Assembly (NCBI GenBank): GCA_964651245.1
Contig: CAZYVI010000020.1
Span: 20,474 to 84,473, forward strand
Length of the DNA stretch: 64,000 bases
Direction of reading: 5' to 3'
DNA from: Avedoeria sp964651245
Lineage (GTDB): Bacteria; Chloroflexota; Anaerolineae; Epilineales; Epilineaceae
Part shown: positions 42,710-51,013 of the stretch, in pieces
Position numbering within the stretch: position 1 is the stretch's first letter
How the letters are laid out: the number at the start of each line of letters is the position of its first letter
Program-made: the position numbers and the translations under genes
Notes under the pieces: generated by a model
What the model was told of the DNA's origin: nothing
The model's database searches: none
What the model saw: only the letters and a program-made list of their open reading frames with translations

Positions 42710-43696
42710 TCAACCGCCCGCGGTTTCGGTGGCGCGCTTGGCGTCGTCGGACGGCACCTCCGGCGTGCCGCTCACCGGCCGGACGACGATGCGGAAGCGC
42801 GTCTCGTGCGACAGCTCCGGGGCGGCGTCGTCGAAGACCACCTTCGTGTCGTCGTTGGAGAAGATCTGGATGTACTTCGCCAGCGATCCCTGCTCCTGCG
42901 ACAGCCGGGCGTCGAACTCGACCGTGAACGGCACTTCCTCCCACGGCTTGAGGACGTAGGGCTGCGGCAGGTTGCCGGCGCCGTCGATCGGCACGTCGCC
43001 GATCCGCGTCGTGGTGCAGCCGCAGCCGGTGTAGACGCGGCTGATGATCAGGTCCTCGTCGCCGATGTTCTTGACGACGAAGTCGCGCTTGACACTGTCG
43101 TTGCGGTTCACATCGCCGAAGTTGTACGTCCAGATCGGGCTGAGGTCCTTCACCGCCAGCCGCGGCCCGCCCGTGATCGGCTCGTCGTAGTCCTCGACGC
43201 GGAACGGGCGGTAGTCGACCGACAGGTTCGGATCCTGGATGTTGGCCAGGACGTCGGGCGTCCAATTCTCGGCGTTGGCGCGCGCATTCGGGGCGAAGTT
43301 CTCGAGGTCGAGGTCGACCGAACTGCCCGGCATCGACGTCGCCAAGTCGCCGACGATGGGCGGCGCCCCCGCCATGTCCATCGGCTCGACGGTGCTGCGC
43401 TCGATACCGGTGTCGACGATCGTGACGCTCTCGCCCAGCCCAAGCGCGGCCGCGGTGGCCTTGGCCGACGCCTCGTCGATGCCCTGCGGCAGCGGCGTGG
43501 CCTGCGCCGCCGGGACGCCGGCCGTGGCCGGGGCCGCGCCGCGGCGATTGGCCAGGACGCCGACGCCAAGCGCCACGCCGAACACGGCCAGCAGCGCCAC
43601 GCCGAACAACAGGCGGCGGTCGACCGTGACGACGACTTCCTTCTGGTCGTCCGGCGCGCCGTAGGCGGCGCGTGTGCGGCTGCGGTTCTGGCTCAT
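42710..43696 (-). CDS. DUF1573 membrane-anchored protein with CGCT motif
   Basis: 328 residues: cytosolic N-terminus, transmembrane helix (LLFGVALLAVFGVALGVGVLA), a low-complexity Ala/Thr linker, then a DUF1573 Ig-like domain with IWTYNFGDVNRNDSVKRDFVVKNIGDEDLIISRVYTGCGCTTT. Cys225 and Cys227 form the conserved CGCT. DUF1573 domains resemble ASH/HYDIN Ig folds; the role of the two cysteines is not established but invites thiol or metal chemistry. An inverted repeat with a 19-bp stem separates it from the upstream paralogue. Confidence 0.85.
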   Translation of the reverse strand: MSQNRSRTRAAYGAPDDQKEVVVTVDRRLLFGVALLAVFGVALGVGVLANRRGAAPATAGVPAAQATPLPQGIDEASAKATAAALGLGESVTIVDTGIERSTVEPMDMAGAPPIVGDLATSMPGSSVDLDLENFAPNARANAENWTPDVLANIQDPNLSVDYRPFRVEDYDEPITGGPRLAVKDLSPIWTYNFGDVNRNDSVKRDFVVKNIGDEDLIISRVYTGCGCTTTRIGDVPIDGAGNLPQPYVLKPWEEVPFTVEFDARLSQEQGSLAKYIQIFSNDDTKVVFDDAAPELSHETRFRIVVRPVSGTPEVPSDDAKRATETAGG

Positions 43697-43759
43697 GCGG
43701 TGGTCCTTTGGGTTGCGGGCCGTCCGGCCCGGCGTCGGATCGACGTCGAGGCGCGCGCC

Positions 43760-43802
43760 GACGCACCGCCCTGCCGCGGCCTGCGCGGCAGGGCGGTGCG
43801 TC
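43760..43802 (-). terminator. 19-bp perfect hairpin between DUF1573 genes
   Basis: Stem 43760-43778 with 43784-43802, 5-base loop GCCTG. It lies in the 123-base gap between two co-directional DUF1573 genes. There is no T-run after it on the minus strand. It may terminate part of the transcripts or protect the upstream mRNA end, giving different levels of the two proteins. Confidence 0.65.
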
Positions 43803-43819
43803 CAGGCGTGTGCCGAGCG

Positions 43820-44482
43820 CTACTGCGCCGCGACGTCCGCCTGGATCGTGAACTCGACGAGCGGCGTCTTGGGGTCGTTCGACTTGATGCGCACCTGCTT
43901 CTGGACGAACTTGCCCTGCTCGCTGTTCACGCGCGGGTCATAGCTCACGCGCACCTGCGAGGTCTCGCCCGGCTGGAGCTCCTTCTTGCCGACGTGGGCC
44001 GCCGTGCAGCCGCACGACGCCGAAGCGTCCTCGATCACCAGCAGGCCCTTGCCGATGTTCTTGATCGTGAAGTCCTGCTCGGTCGCCTTGTCGCCGGCGA
44101 TCGGGCCGAGGTCGACGGTCCAGTTCGTGGCCGCCGGCTCCTCGATCCAGATGCGCGGCTCGCCGTCGGCGACCGGCGCCTCCTCGACCGACACCGGCGC
44201 CTGGGCGGCGGTGGCCGCCTGCGGCTGGGCCGCGAGCGCCGCCGCGTTCGGGTCGGCGGGGTTCACCGGCTGGATGCCGCTGACGTCGACGGCGGGCGCG
44301 GCGGCGCCCGGCGCCGCGCCGCCCGGCGCGGTCGTCGTCTGCGTCGTCGTGGCCGTCTTCGGGCCGCCGATGACGCCGCCGAGGTACATGCCGATGGCGA
44401 AGATGCCCGCGACGGCCAAGATCGCGATCAGGCCGTAGAAGACGCGGGAGTCGACCTTGACGGTCACGCTGTTGTTGCTCAC
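43820..44482 (-). CDS. DUF1573 membrane-anchored protein with CGCT motif
   Basis: 220 residues: N-terminal helix (FYGLIAILAVAGIFAIGMYLGG), a ~75-residue Ala/Thr/Pro linker, then one DUF1573 domain with DLGPIAGDKATEQDFTIKNIGKGLLVIEDASASCGCT (Cys157, Cys159) and the downstream PGETSQVRVSYDP. This is the shortest and most canonical DUF1573 protein of the three. It is the first gene of the thiol block, 106 bases after the propeller lipoprotein gene. Confidence 0.87.
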   Translation of the reverse strand: MSNNSVTVKVDSRVFYGLIAILAVAGIFAIGMYLGGVIGGPKTATTTQTTTAPGGAAPGAAAPAVDVSGIQPVNPADPNAAALAAQPQAATAAQAPVSVEEAPVADGEPRIWIEEPAATNWTVDLGPIAGDKATEQDFTIKNIGKGLLVIEDASASCGCTAAHVGKKELQPGETSQVRVSYDPRVNSEQGKFVQKQVRIKSNDPKTPLVEFTIQADVAAQ

Positions 44483-44588
44483 TGCGGATCCTCTCCTTGT
44501 CGGAATCGGTGGGTCGAAGGTGCGGATGGGACGGGCCGGCGGCCTCCACCGCGCGGCGTAGCGGTCAATAGCCGACGCCGGGGCGCGG

Positions 44589-47045
44589 CTACGGAACCCA
44601 GGTGAACCAGCGCACGGGGGTGTCGATCGAGATCGGCTTGCCGCCGCCGCTGGGCATCGTGAACAACCGCTGGGTGCGGTCGAGGTACGTGAAGCCGATG
44701 AAGGCCAGCGTCGCGCCGTCGTTCGAGGGCGTCAGGTCGTTGAGGTAGAACGCCTTCGTCAGGTCCGACAGCTGCGTCGGCGCGCCGCCGGCCAAGGGCA
44801 CGGCGTACAGGTTCTCGATATCGTCGCCGGCCGACGGCAGGCTGCCGACGACGCCGACGCGGTCCTTGAGCCCGTAGTCGCGGCCGACGCGCGAGAAGAG
44901 GACCATCCGCCCGTCCTTCGACCAGGCCAGCTTGAAGTTCGGGCCGGGGACCGGCGGCGACGACTGCATCGCCGGCAGCTTGTCGGTGAGCGCGCGCCCG
45001 CCCTTGCCGTCGCGGCCGACGGACATCATCCGCCAGCCGGTGCCGTCGGTGGAGGCGCCCTCGCCGTAGACGATCGTCTTGCCGTCGGGCGACCATTGCG
45101 GGAAGTAGCCGTTGGCGGCCACGATCGGGCTCACCTTGCCCGCCGTGTCGACGGTCGAGATCGCCCCCGTGTCGGGCGTGTGGAACGCGAACGCCTCGGC
45201 GGCGGCCGACCAGGTCACGCCGTCGATCGCACCGCGGAACAGCGGCCGCAGCTGGCGGCTGGCGATGTCGTACGTCCAGATGCCGCGCTCTTGCTGCTGG
45301 ATGCGCGGTGTGAGGTAGACGGTGTCGGCGTCGATCCAGCCCAGCGCCAGGCCGAACGACAACGGCTTGTCGGCCGCGAGCTGCTCGGCCTGTCGGATCG
45401 GCGCCGTGTCCACGACCACCGCGTCGCCGCTCGCGGCCGGCTGCACCACCAGCCGCACCGTCTGGTTCATCTCGTCCTCGGTGAGCCAGAGGAGGTGACG
45501 GCTATCGGGCGACCACTGCGGGTTGATCTCGCGGCTCACGTCGTTCGTGAGCTGGCGCGCGTCACCGTCGACGGTCGTCACCCAAAGGTCGCGCTGGCCC
45601 GTCTCGGCCGACACGAACGTGAGCCGCTCGCCGTCGGGCGACCACGCGATCGGGCTCTCGCCCGCCCGCAGGCCGTAGATGTCGATGCGCATGTCCTCGA
45701 GCTCGCCTTCGCCCAGCGTCCCCTGCACCTCGACGTACGGGCTGAGCGTGCCCTCGCCGAGACCGCGCACCGCCGTCGGCTGGCCGTCGACCACCAGATC
45801 CACCGGCGCAGTGCCGGCGTTGAAGACGCGCACGCGGGCCTTGCCCGCCGTCGGCCGCGTCCCGGCCTCGTACGCCACGGCCGCCACTTCGAGCGCGCCC
45901 GCGTCGCCGTAGACGAAGATCGTCTTGACCTCCTTGTCGGCCAGCTGGAGGTCCTTGAAGCTGCCGACGTTGCCGCCGCCCTGCGCCCGCAGGTCGAGCT
46001 GGAGCGGACCGACGTCGAGCCCGCTCTCGCCGTTCGTGCGGCCGTACGCGGCGCGGTTGATCGGCTCGCTGTTGAAGATCGGGATCACGACGGTGTCGGC
46101 CAGGCCGCGCGCCGCGTGCACGAACCGCACCCGCGCCTGGCCGCGCTTGTGGTACTCGTTGTTGTCGACGAGCACGCCCATCGGCGTCGAGCCGCCGGGC
46201 GTCAGCACCAGCGTGTAGTCGCTGCCCGGTCGCAGCTTGACCTCCATCTCGGCGCTGCCGAGCCGCACGGTGTGCATCTCGTCGGGCAGCGTGTTCGCGT
46301 GGAGCTGCCGGCCGTTGTCGCCGTCGGTGTCCATGACCCAGACGCCGGCGTCGTTCCCGGCCAGGAACGCCACGCGGCGCCGGTCCGGCGACTGCCAGGC
46401 GCGGCCGGGGTCGTCCGGCGGCGACCAGACCGACGGCATCTGCCGGTTTTCGAGCTCCAACTTGCGGGTGCTCTGGCCGTCGGCCGCCGCCACGTAGAAC
46501 TCGCCGCCGCGCACGAACAGCAGCTCGCCGCGCAGCGCGGCCGGCTTCGGCGCCGGCGTGAACGTCGCCAGCGGCGGCTGCTGGGCCACCAGCGCGTCCA
46601 CGTTGGCGATGCCGGCCTTGACGTCGGCGGTCGCCCGCTTCTCGGCCGACATCGTCTCGGCCGCGGAGGGCGAGAGCCCCTCGCCGCCGCCCGCGACGTC
46701 GACGCCGCCGAGGGCATCCGTCGGCAGCGGCGGGATCGCGCCGGCGCCCTCGCCGGCCAGCTGCGTGGCCATGGCGTCCATCGACATCGGCGCCGCTTCG
46801 CTGGGCGCGGCGTCGAGCGACGCGCTCGCGGGGGTCGGCGCGTCGGCGACGGGCGCCGCGGTGGCGTCGGCCGCGCCGAGCGGCGTCCCGGCCGCGACCG
46901 CGGTGAGCTTGCGCAACGGGTCGTCGACCGTGCCGGCCGGCGTGTCCGCCGTGCCGCAGGCGGCGATCGAGGCGCCGAGGGCGAGGATCGTCACCAGCCG
47001 ACCGGCGGCGACGCGGACTGGACCTGAGTACGAGATCACGCGCAT
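44589..47045 (-). CDS. BlaI-controlled lipoprotein with DUF4397-like and TolB beta-propeller domains
   Basis: 818 residues from ATG 47045. The signal peptide ends in lipobox IAAC (Cys30), followed by an Ala-rich linker. A mixed region has a propeller blade, then a DUF4397-like domain (RGQARVRFVHAARGLADTVVIPIFN, RVRVFNAGTAPVDLVVDG). The C-terminal half is TolB/PD40 blades (SPIAWSPDGERLTFVSAETGQRDLWV, INPQWSPDSRHLLWLTEDE, YFPQWSPDGKTIVYGEG). It would be anchored outside the cytoplasmic membrane as a binding or sensing propeller. Its promoter carries the same operator as the blaI promoter, so it is a predicted target of the adjacent repressor. Confidence 0.85.
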   Translation of the reverse strand: MRVISYSGPVRVAAGRLVTILALGASIAACGTADTPAGTVDDPLRKLTAVAAGTPLGAADATAAPVADAPTPASASLDAAPSEAAPMSMDAMATQLAGEGAGAIPPLPTDALGGVDVAGGGEGLSPSAAETMSAEKRATADVKAGIANVDALVAQQPPLATFTPAPKPAALRGELLFVRGGEFYVAAADGQSTRKLELENRQMPSVWSPPDDPGRAWQSPDRRRVAFLAGNDAGVWVMDTDGDNGRQLHANTLPDEMHTVRLGSAEMEVKLRPGSDYTLVLTPGGSTPMGVLVDNNEYHKRGQARVRFVHAARGLADTVVIPIFNSEPINRAAYGRTNGESGLDVGPLQLDLRAQGGGNVGSFKDLQLADKEVKTIFVYGDAGALEVAAVAYEAGTRPTAGKARVRVFNAGTAPVDLVVDGQPTAVRGLGEGTLSPYVEVQGTLGEGELEDMRIDIYGLRAGESPIAWSPDGERLTFVSAETGQRDLWVTTVDGDARQLTNDVSREINPQWSPDSRHLLWLTEDEMNQTVRLVVQPAASGDAVVVDTAPIRQAEQLAADKPLSFGLALGWIDADTVYLTPRIQQQERGIWTYDIASRQLRPLFRGAIDGVTWSAAAEAFAFHTPDTGAISTVDTAGKVSPIVAANGYFPQWSPDGKTIVYGEGASTDGTGWRMMSVGRDGKGGRALTDKLPAMQSSPPVPGPNFKLAWSKDGRMVLFSRVGRDYGLKDRVGVVGSLPSAGDDIENLYAVPLAGGAPTQLSDLTKAFYLNDLTPSNDGATLAFIGFTYLDRTQRLFTMPSGGGKPISIDTPVRWFTWVP

Positions 47046-47056
47046 GGCCTTCCAAC

Positions 47057-47104
47057 TCTTACCCGCTGTAAGACTATCGTCCGACGGGTGTGCGGATGTG
47101 TCAA
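47057..47104 (-). promoter_or_regulatory. Promoter with BlaI-type operator upstream of the propeller lipoprotein
   Basis: On the minus strand, -35 TTGACA (47104-47099), then a -10-like GACGAT (47081-47076, spacer 17) or GATAGT (47078-47073, spacer 20), then the palindrome TCTTAC-N5-GTAAGA (47057-47073). The palindrome overlaps the expected transcription start. Its core CTTAC-N5-GTAAG and the flanking CAACT are identical to the site upstream of blaI. Confidence 0.75.
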
Positions 47105-47140
47105 GTGGGCCGGGTGCGGCGCGCCGCCGCCCGGGGCCCG

Positions 47141-48073
47141 TCACGGCTGCACCGCCGCAGCGGGCGTGGCGAACGCGAGCGCCGGCGCGCACGCGGCCTC
47201 GATGGGCGCGGTCGTGCGCGCCGCGGCGGCGCCGAAGCTGAAGCCGAACAGCCCGGCCACCAGCGCCGCGCTGGCGATCCAGTCCATGGCCGGTGGCAGC
47301 GTGCGCGGCACGCGGTGCGGCTCGATGAGCTGCTGGAGACGCGCCTCGGTCGGCGAGAACGCGCCCACCGCCAGCACGCCGGCCGGCCAGCGCGGCCGCG
47401 CCGCGCCGAGCAGCTTGACGAGCGCCCGCGCCAGCGGGCCGTCGCCGCTGCCGGCGGCGGCGTCGGCGTCGGCGCTGAGCTCCTTGCCGGCCAGATAGCC
47501 GTTGCGCAGCAGGCCCGCCAGCGGCAGGAAGAACAGGCCCGACGCGATCGTCCGGCCGATCAGGATCTTGAGCGGGTCGTGGTAGCGCACGTGGTGGCGC
47601 TCGTGACGCAGCACCGCCGCCAGCTCGTCGGGCGCCAGCAGGGCCGCCAGGCCCGTCGTCAAGCACACCCGCGGCCGGACGAGGCCGTGGCAGAACGTGA
47701 ACGCGTGGTCGTCGTCGATGACGTCGAGCCGACCGTCGAGGCCCGGCCCGGCCGCGCCCGCCACGACCGCCGGCAGCGCCGGCAGCCGCGCCGCCAGCAC
47801 GCCGCGCAGCATGCGGCGGGTGGCCACCAGCTGATGGGCGAGGGCCAGCGCGGCCGCCACGACGGCCGCGGCCAGGACGGCGGTCGGCAGCAGCAGCCCC
47901 AGCGACGACAGGCGCGCCAGCAGCGTGGTGGCCCAGGTCTCGCAGGCCACGAACGGATCGGCGGCCGCGCTGTGATGGACCACGAAAGCGGCCAAGCCGG
48001 CGGCCAGCGCCAGCGCGATGCCGACGAGGATCACCAGCGGCAGGTCGGCGGTTCGGCGGCGGTGGTGCGTCAT
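47141..48073 (-). CDS. M56-family membrane metalloprotease (BlaR1-like, no sensor domain)
   Basis: 310 residues. Two to three transmembrane helices precede the zinc protease core with HERHH (His157, Glu158, His161; ELAAVLRHERHHVRYHDPLK) and a following ELSADADAAA carrying the third ligand region. Helices flank the core. BlaR1/MecR1 has the same core plus a ~250-residue extracellular penicillin-binding sensor; here the protein ends after the last helix. It is predicted to inactivate the BlaI repressor encoded just upstream (ATGA overlap) in response to a signal read by another protein. Confidence 0.87.
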   Translation of the reverse strand: MTHHRRRTADLPLVILVGIALALAAGLAAFVVHHSAAADPFVACETWATTLLARLSSLGLLLPTAVLAAAVVAAALALAHQLVATRRMLRGVLAARLPALPAVVAGAAGPGLDGRLDVIDDDHAFTFCHGLVRPRVCLTTGLAALLAPDELAAVLRHERHHVRYHDPLKILIGRTIASGLFFLPLAGLLRNGYLAGKELSADADAAAGSGDGPLARALVKLLGAARPRWPAGVLAVGAFSPTEARLQQLIEPHRVPRTLPPAMDWIASAALVAGLFGFSFGAAAARTTAPIEAACAPALAFATPAAAVQP

Positions 48074-48546
48074 CGCCGGGTCCCCTCGGCCGGCGCGGCG
48101 GGCGCCGCGCCGTCGGCGGCGCCATCGCCCGTCCGCGCCTGGACGAGCGCCGACAGCTGCCGCAGCAGCGCCGGGTCGACGTCGTCCAGCACGTCGACGA
48201 ACTGGGCGACCGCCAACGCCCCGTACTCCTCCACCAGCCCGGCCGCGACGCCGCGCGACACGCGGCGTACGAACGCCGAGCGGCTCTCGGCGGCGGCGTA
48301 GTGGAACGCGCGCGACTGACGGCGGCGCACGAGCGTGCCCTTTTCGACCAGCCGGTTCATCACGGTCATGACCGTCTTGTAGTGGCTGCCGTCGGCCAGC
48401 CGCTCGCACACGTCTCCGACGGTGCAGTCGCCGAGGTCCCAGACCACCGCCATGACCTCGGCCTCGAGCTCGCCGAACACGCGGGCCAATCCGCGGCGGT
48501 CGAGCTTGAAGGCGGGCAGGCGCTCGGCGCGATCCTGAGGTTCCAT
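48070..48546 (-). CDS. BlaI/MecI/CopY-family transcriptional repressor
   Basis: 158 residues from ATG 48546. The winged helix is typical: RVFGELEAEVMAVVWDLGDCTVGDVCERLADGSHYKTVMTVMNRLVEKGTLVRRRQSRAFHYAA. The C-terminal dimerisation helices have VSRGVAAGLVEEYGALAVAQFVDVLDDVDP. BlaI-family repressors bind short palindromes as dimers and are released by proteolysis through a partner M56 protease. The gene is preceded by a CTTAC-N5-GTAAG operator and is coupled to the M56 gene. Confidence 0.93.
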   Translation of the reverse strand: MEPQDRAERLPAFKLDRRGLARVFGELEAEVMAVVWDLGDCTVGDVCERLADGSHYKTVMTVMNRLVEKGTLVRRRQSRAFHYAAAESRSAFVRRVSRGVAAGLVEEYGALAVAQFVDVLDDVDPALLRQLSALVQARTGDGAADGAAPAAPAEGTRR

Positions 48547-48609
48547 GGCGACGACGTCCGATTCCAGGTGGCCGGGAGCGGCCCGCGGTGCACCCGCGGC
48601 GCGGCAACT

Positions 48610-48641
48610 CTTACGGCTCGTAAGCAACGACGCGGATTGTA
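48610..48641 (-). promoter_or_regulatory. blaI promoter -10 with autoregulatory operator
   Basis: On the minus strand, -10 TACAAT (48641-48636) is followed by the palindrome CTTAC-N5-GTAAG (48610-48624), which would lie from about +5 onward and block transcription. The plus-strand string CAACTCTTAC at its left is shared with the lipoprotein operator. Confidence 0.75.
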
Positions 48642-48707
48642 ACGCGTGCCTGGCTTGGCCGATACCCTCGGCGGCTGAGCGGTCGATGAGAGATTGGCGG
48701 CCGGGCC

Positions 48708-48737
48708 TTGGACGGCGGCCGCGGCGGATGCTATCCT
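48708..48737 (+). promoter_or_regulatory. Promoter for the LysM lipoprotein
   Basis: -35 TTGGAC (48708-48713), 18-base spacer, -10 TATCCT (48732-48737); the ATG is about 90 bases downstream. The blaI operator is some 85 bases away, so direct control of this gene by BlaI is not implied. Confidence 0.6.
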
Positions 48738-48828
48738 CGGCCCGGTTCGAACTGCATTAAGGCGACGCGTTCCGGTGTCGCGCGGACCGCTGCAGCGCGT
48801 GCGCGACGCGCGTCGAGGAGGACCGGCG

Positions 48829-50754
48829 ATGTCTTGCTCCGACAGGGCCGATGGGCGGGAACGACGGCGGAGCCGCGCCCGCACGAGAGCGCAACGGCGC
48901 TGGTGGACATGCACGGTCCTGTGGGCCGTGCTCGTGTCCGGCTGCCGCCCGACGGATCGCGCCGACGCCGGCGCCGGGCCGGTCGCCGCGGTCGCCGGCG
49001 GCGGCGCCCCGTCGGCGCCCGAACCGGCCACGACGCCCCGGGCTGCGCACCCGGCAGCGGAACCGGCGCCGCCGCCCCCGGGCGCGGGCGTCATGGCCGG
49101 GCGGCTCATCGACGCTGCTACCGGTTTGCCGGCGCCGGACGTCCAGATCCAGCTCGTGGAGTCGGGCCGGCGGACACTGTCGGCCCCAAACGGCACGTTC
49201 CGGTTCGACGGTGTCCCGGTCGGACCGGTGACGATCGCCTTCGGCCCGGGGGAGCACCACACCATGTTCAGCCGCCGCGCCACCGTCGGCGACACCGGCC
49301 TCGACCTGGGACTGGTGCCGCTGCTCGCGGCCGACGCCCCGACGTACATCGTGCCGGAGCTCGGCGGCGTGGCGCCCGGCTGCGGCGCGACGCTGCTCGC
49401 GGTGCCGCCCGGGGCCGTCGACGAGCCGCTGGCGCTGCGCGTCACCTGTCTCCCGGACGAAGCGGCGTTTCCGGCGCCGGCGCCGGCCGGCCGGCTGCCG
49501 CTGGCGGTGGTCGACCTCGCGCCGGCCGGTCAGGTCGTCGCGGCGCCGCTGGCGATCACGCTGACGTTGCCGTCGCAGCCGCGCTTCGCCGAGGGGATCG
49601 CCCTCGACCTGCTGCAGCTCGACATCCGGCGTCTGACTTGGGACCGGGTCGGTTCGGCCGCGGTCGGCGCGGGCGGCGAGACCGCCAGCGGCGCGGTCGG
49701 CACGCTGGCGCCGACGATGGTCGTGGCGCCGCCGTTCGGCGCGCTGAGCGCTGCCGGCGACGAGCGGCCGACCATCGCTCGCTACAACGTCGCCGCCACG
49801 GCCGACGGCGCGCCGGTCGACGCGTTCGCGCCGGCGACGGTCGTCGTCTTCGCCAGCTTCGACTACGCCGGCATGGCCAACACGACCGTCCGCCTCAAGA
49901 CGACCGACGCGGCCGGCGCGACGGTCTTCGAGAGCCGACGGCCCTACGCCGCCGCCGGCCGCGACGACGTCCCGATGCTCTTCGAGGGCGGGCGCACTTG
50001 GCCGGCCGGCCGCTACGCGACGACGTGGTCCATCGGCGACCCGCCGCTGGCGGTGGGCAAGGCGGTGGCGTGGTCGGTCGGCGACGTCCCGGCCGCGCCG
50101 ACGGCCGTCGCCGTCGTCGTCGCGCCCGAGCTGGCGCGGGCCGGCGTCTCGGCGTCCGATCCGTACGGGGACGTGGGCTTGCCCCCGGCCGCGCCGCCGG
50201 CCGGCGCCGTCGGCTGCCGTCGGCCCCCGGGCTGGGTGGAGTACACCGTGCAGCCGGGCGACACCGTGTCGCTGCTGGCGGCGCGGACGGGGATCGCGGA
50301 GGACACGCTCATGGCGGCCAACTGCATGGCCAGCGACGTTCTCTACGCCGGCCGGCTGATCTTCCTGGCCCGCTTCCCGTCGAAGCCGGCCGGCTGGACC
50401 GCGCCCGGACCGGGCCTCGGCCTCAAGCCGGGCGCCGTGTGGCCGGCGCCCAAGGCCACGCCGGCGCCGCCGTACGGCGGTGCGCCGTCGCCCTTGTGGC
50501 CGACCAAGGCGCCCGACGGCCCGCCGCCGACGCTGGCGCCACTGCCCTATCCCACCACCTGGTACACGCCGCCGCCGCCGAACCCGGCGCCGCCAGAAGG
50601 CGGCGCGGCCGCCGTGCCGCCGCGCGTGGGCGGCAGTGGCGGCAGCGGCGCGGCCCCGGCGCCGTTCGTGCCGCCGGTGACGGCCCCGACCCGCATCCCG
50701 CCCAAGGATCCCAGCCCGGCCGAGCCGACGCTCGCGCCGCGGCCGTCGCCCTAG
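48829..50754 (+). CDS. Lipoprotein with carboxypeptidase-regulatory-like and LysM domains
   Basis: 641 residues from ATG 48829 (GAGGAGG upstream). A long basic N-terminus precedes a lipobox-like VSGC (Cys39). After an Ala/Pro linker comes a carboxypeptidase regulatory-like fold (VMAGRLIDAATGLPAPDVQIQL, NGTFRFDGVPVGPVTIAF) and further beta regions. A LysM motif follows (VEYTVQPGDTVSLLAARTGIAEDTLMAANC...LIFL, ~465-515), then a Pro/Ala-rich tail of about 125 residues. LysM binds peptidoglycan or other N-acetylglucosamine polymers, so this is a wall-associated lipoprotein. It ends one base from the convergent cytochrome b5-like gene. Confidence 0.87.
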   Translation: MSCSDRADGRERRRSRARTRAQRRWWTCTVLWAVLVSGCRPTDRADAGAGPVAAVAGGGAPSAPEPATTPRAAHPAAEPAPPPPGAGVMAGRLIDAATGLPAPDVQIQLVESGRRTLSAPNGTFRFDGVPVGPVTIAFGPGEHHTMFSRRATVGDTGLDLGLVPLLAADAPTYIVPELGGVAPGCGATLLAVPPGAVDEPLALRVTCLPDEAAFPAPAPAGRLPLAVVDLAPAGQVVAAPLAITLTLPSQPRFAEGIALDLLQLDIRRLTWDRVGSAAVGAGGETASGAVGTLAPTMVVAPPFGALSAAGDERPTIARYNVAATADGAPVDAFAPATVVVFASFDYAGMANTTVRLKTTDAAGATVFESRRPYAAAGRDDVPMLFEGGRTWPAGRYATTWSIGDPPLAVGKAVAWSVGDVPAAPTAVAVVVAPELARAGVSASDPYGDVGLPPAAPPAGAVGCRRPPGWVEYTVQPGDTVSLLAARTGIAEDTLMAANCMASDVLYAGRLIFLARFPSKPAGWTAPGPGLGLKPGAVWPAPKATPAPPYGGAPSPLWPTKAPDGPPPTLAPLPYPTTWYTPPPPNPAPPEGGAAAVPPRVGGSGGSGAAPAPFVPPVTAPTRIPPKDPSPAEPTLAPRPSP

Positions 50755-50755
50755 C

Positions 50756-51013
50756 TCACGGCGGCCCGTCGGCCAGCCGGGCGACGCATGGCATCCGCTG
50801 GACCGTCTCGCGGCCGTGCGGTGCGTCGGCCAGGGCGGCGGTCAGGTCTTGCCCGGCCCAGTGCAGGCTGCGGTGGAGTCCGCCCCGCCACTCGCCGCTG
50901 GCGCTGACGTCGTAGATCCAGCCGTCACAGGCCACGTACGCGGGCGCGCGCTCGCCGTCGTGCCGCGCCAGCTGGGCGCGGCTCAGGACGGGCAGCGACG
51001 TCAGACCGTCCAG
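50756..51013 (-). CDS. Cytochrome b5-like heme-binding protein (start uncertain, possibly CTG)
   Basis: About 85 residues with the family pattern RAQLARHDGERAPAYVACDGWIYDVS, then RGGLHRSLHWAGQDLTAALADAPHG. The two histidines around HRSLHWAGQDLT correspond to the heme ligand region of bacterial cytochrome b5-like domains. No ATG, GTG or TTG is available in frame where the domain begins. The CTG at 51013, with GAGGGG five bases upstream, is the best candidate and lies inside the 3' end of the MBL gene. A frameshift relative to that gene is an alternative. The gene follows a hydrolase-signal peptidase operon. Confidence 0.65.
   Translation of the reverse strand: MDGLTSLPVLSRAQLARHDGERAPAYVACDGWIYDVSASGEWRGGLHRSLHWAGQDLTAALADAPHGRETVQRMPCVARLADGPP

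Noticed and set aside
47141..48073. Full BlaR1 beta-lactam sensor
   Set aside because: Only 310 residues: the M56 core is present but the extracellular penicillin-binding domain is absent.
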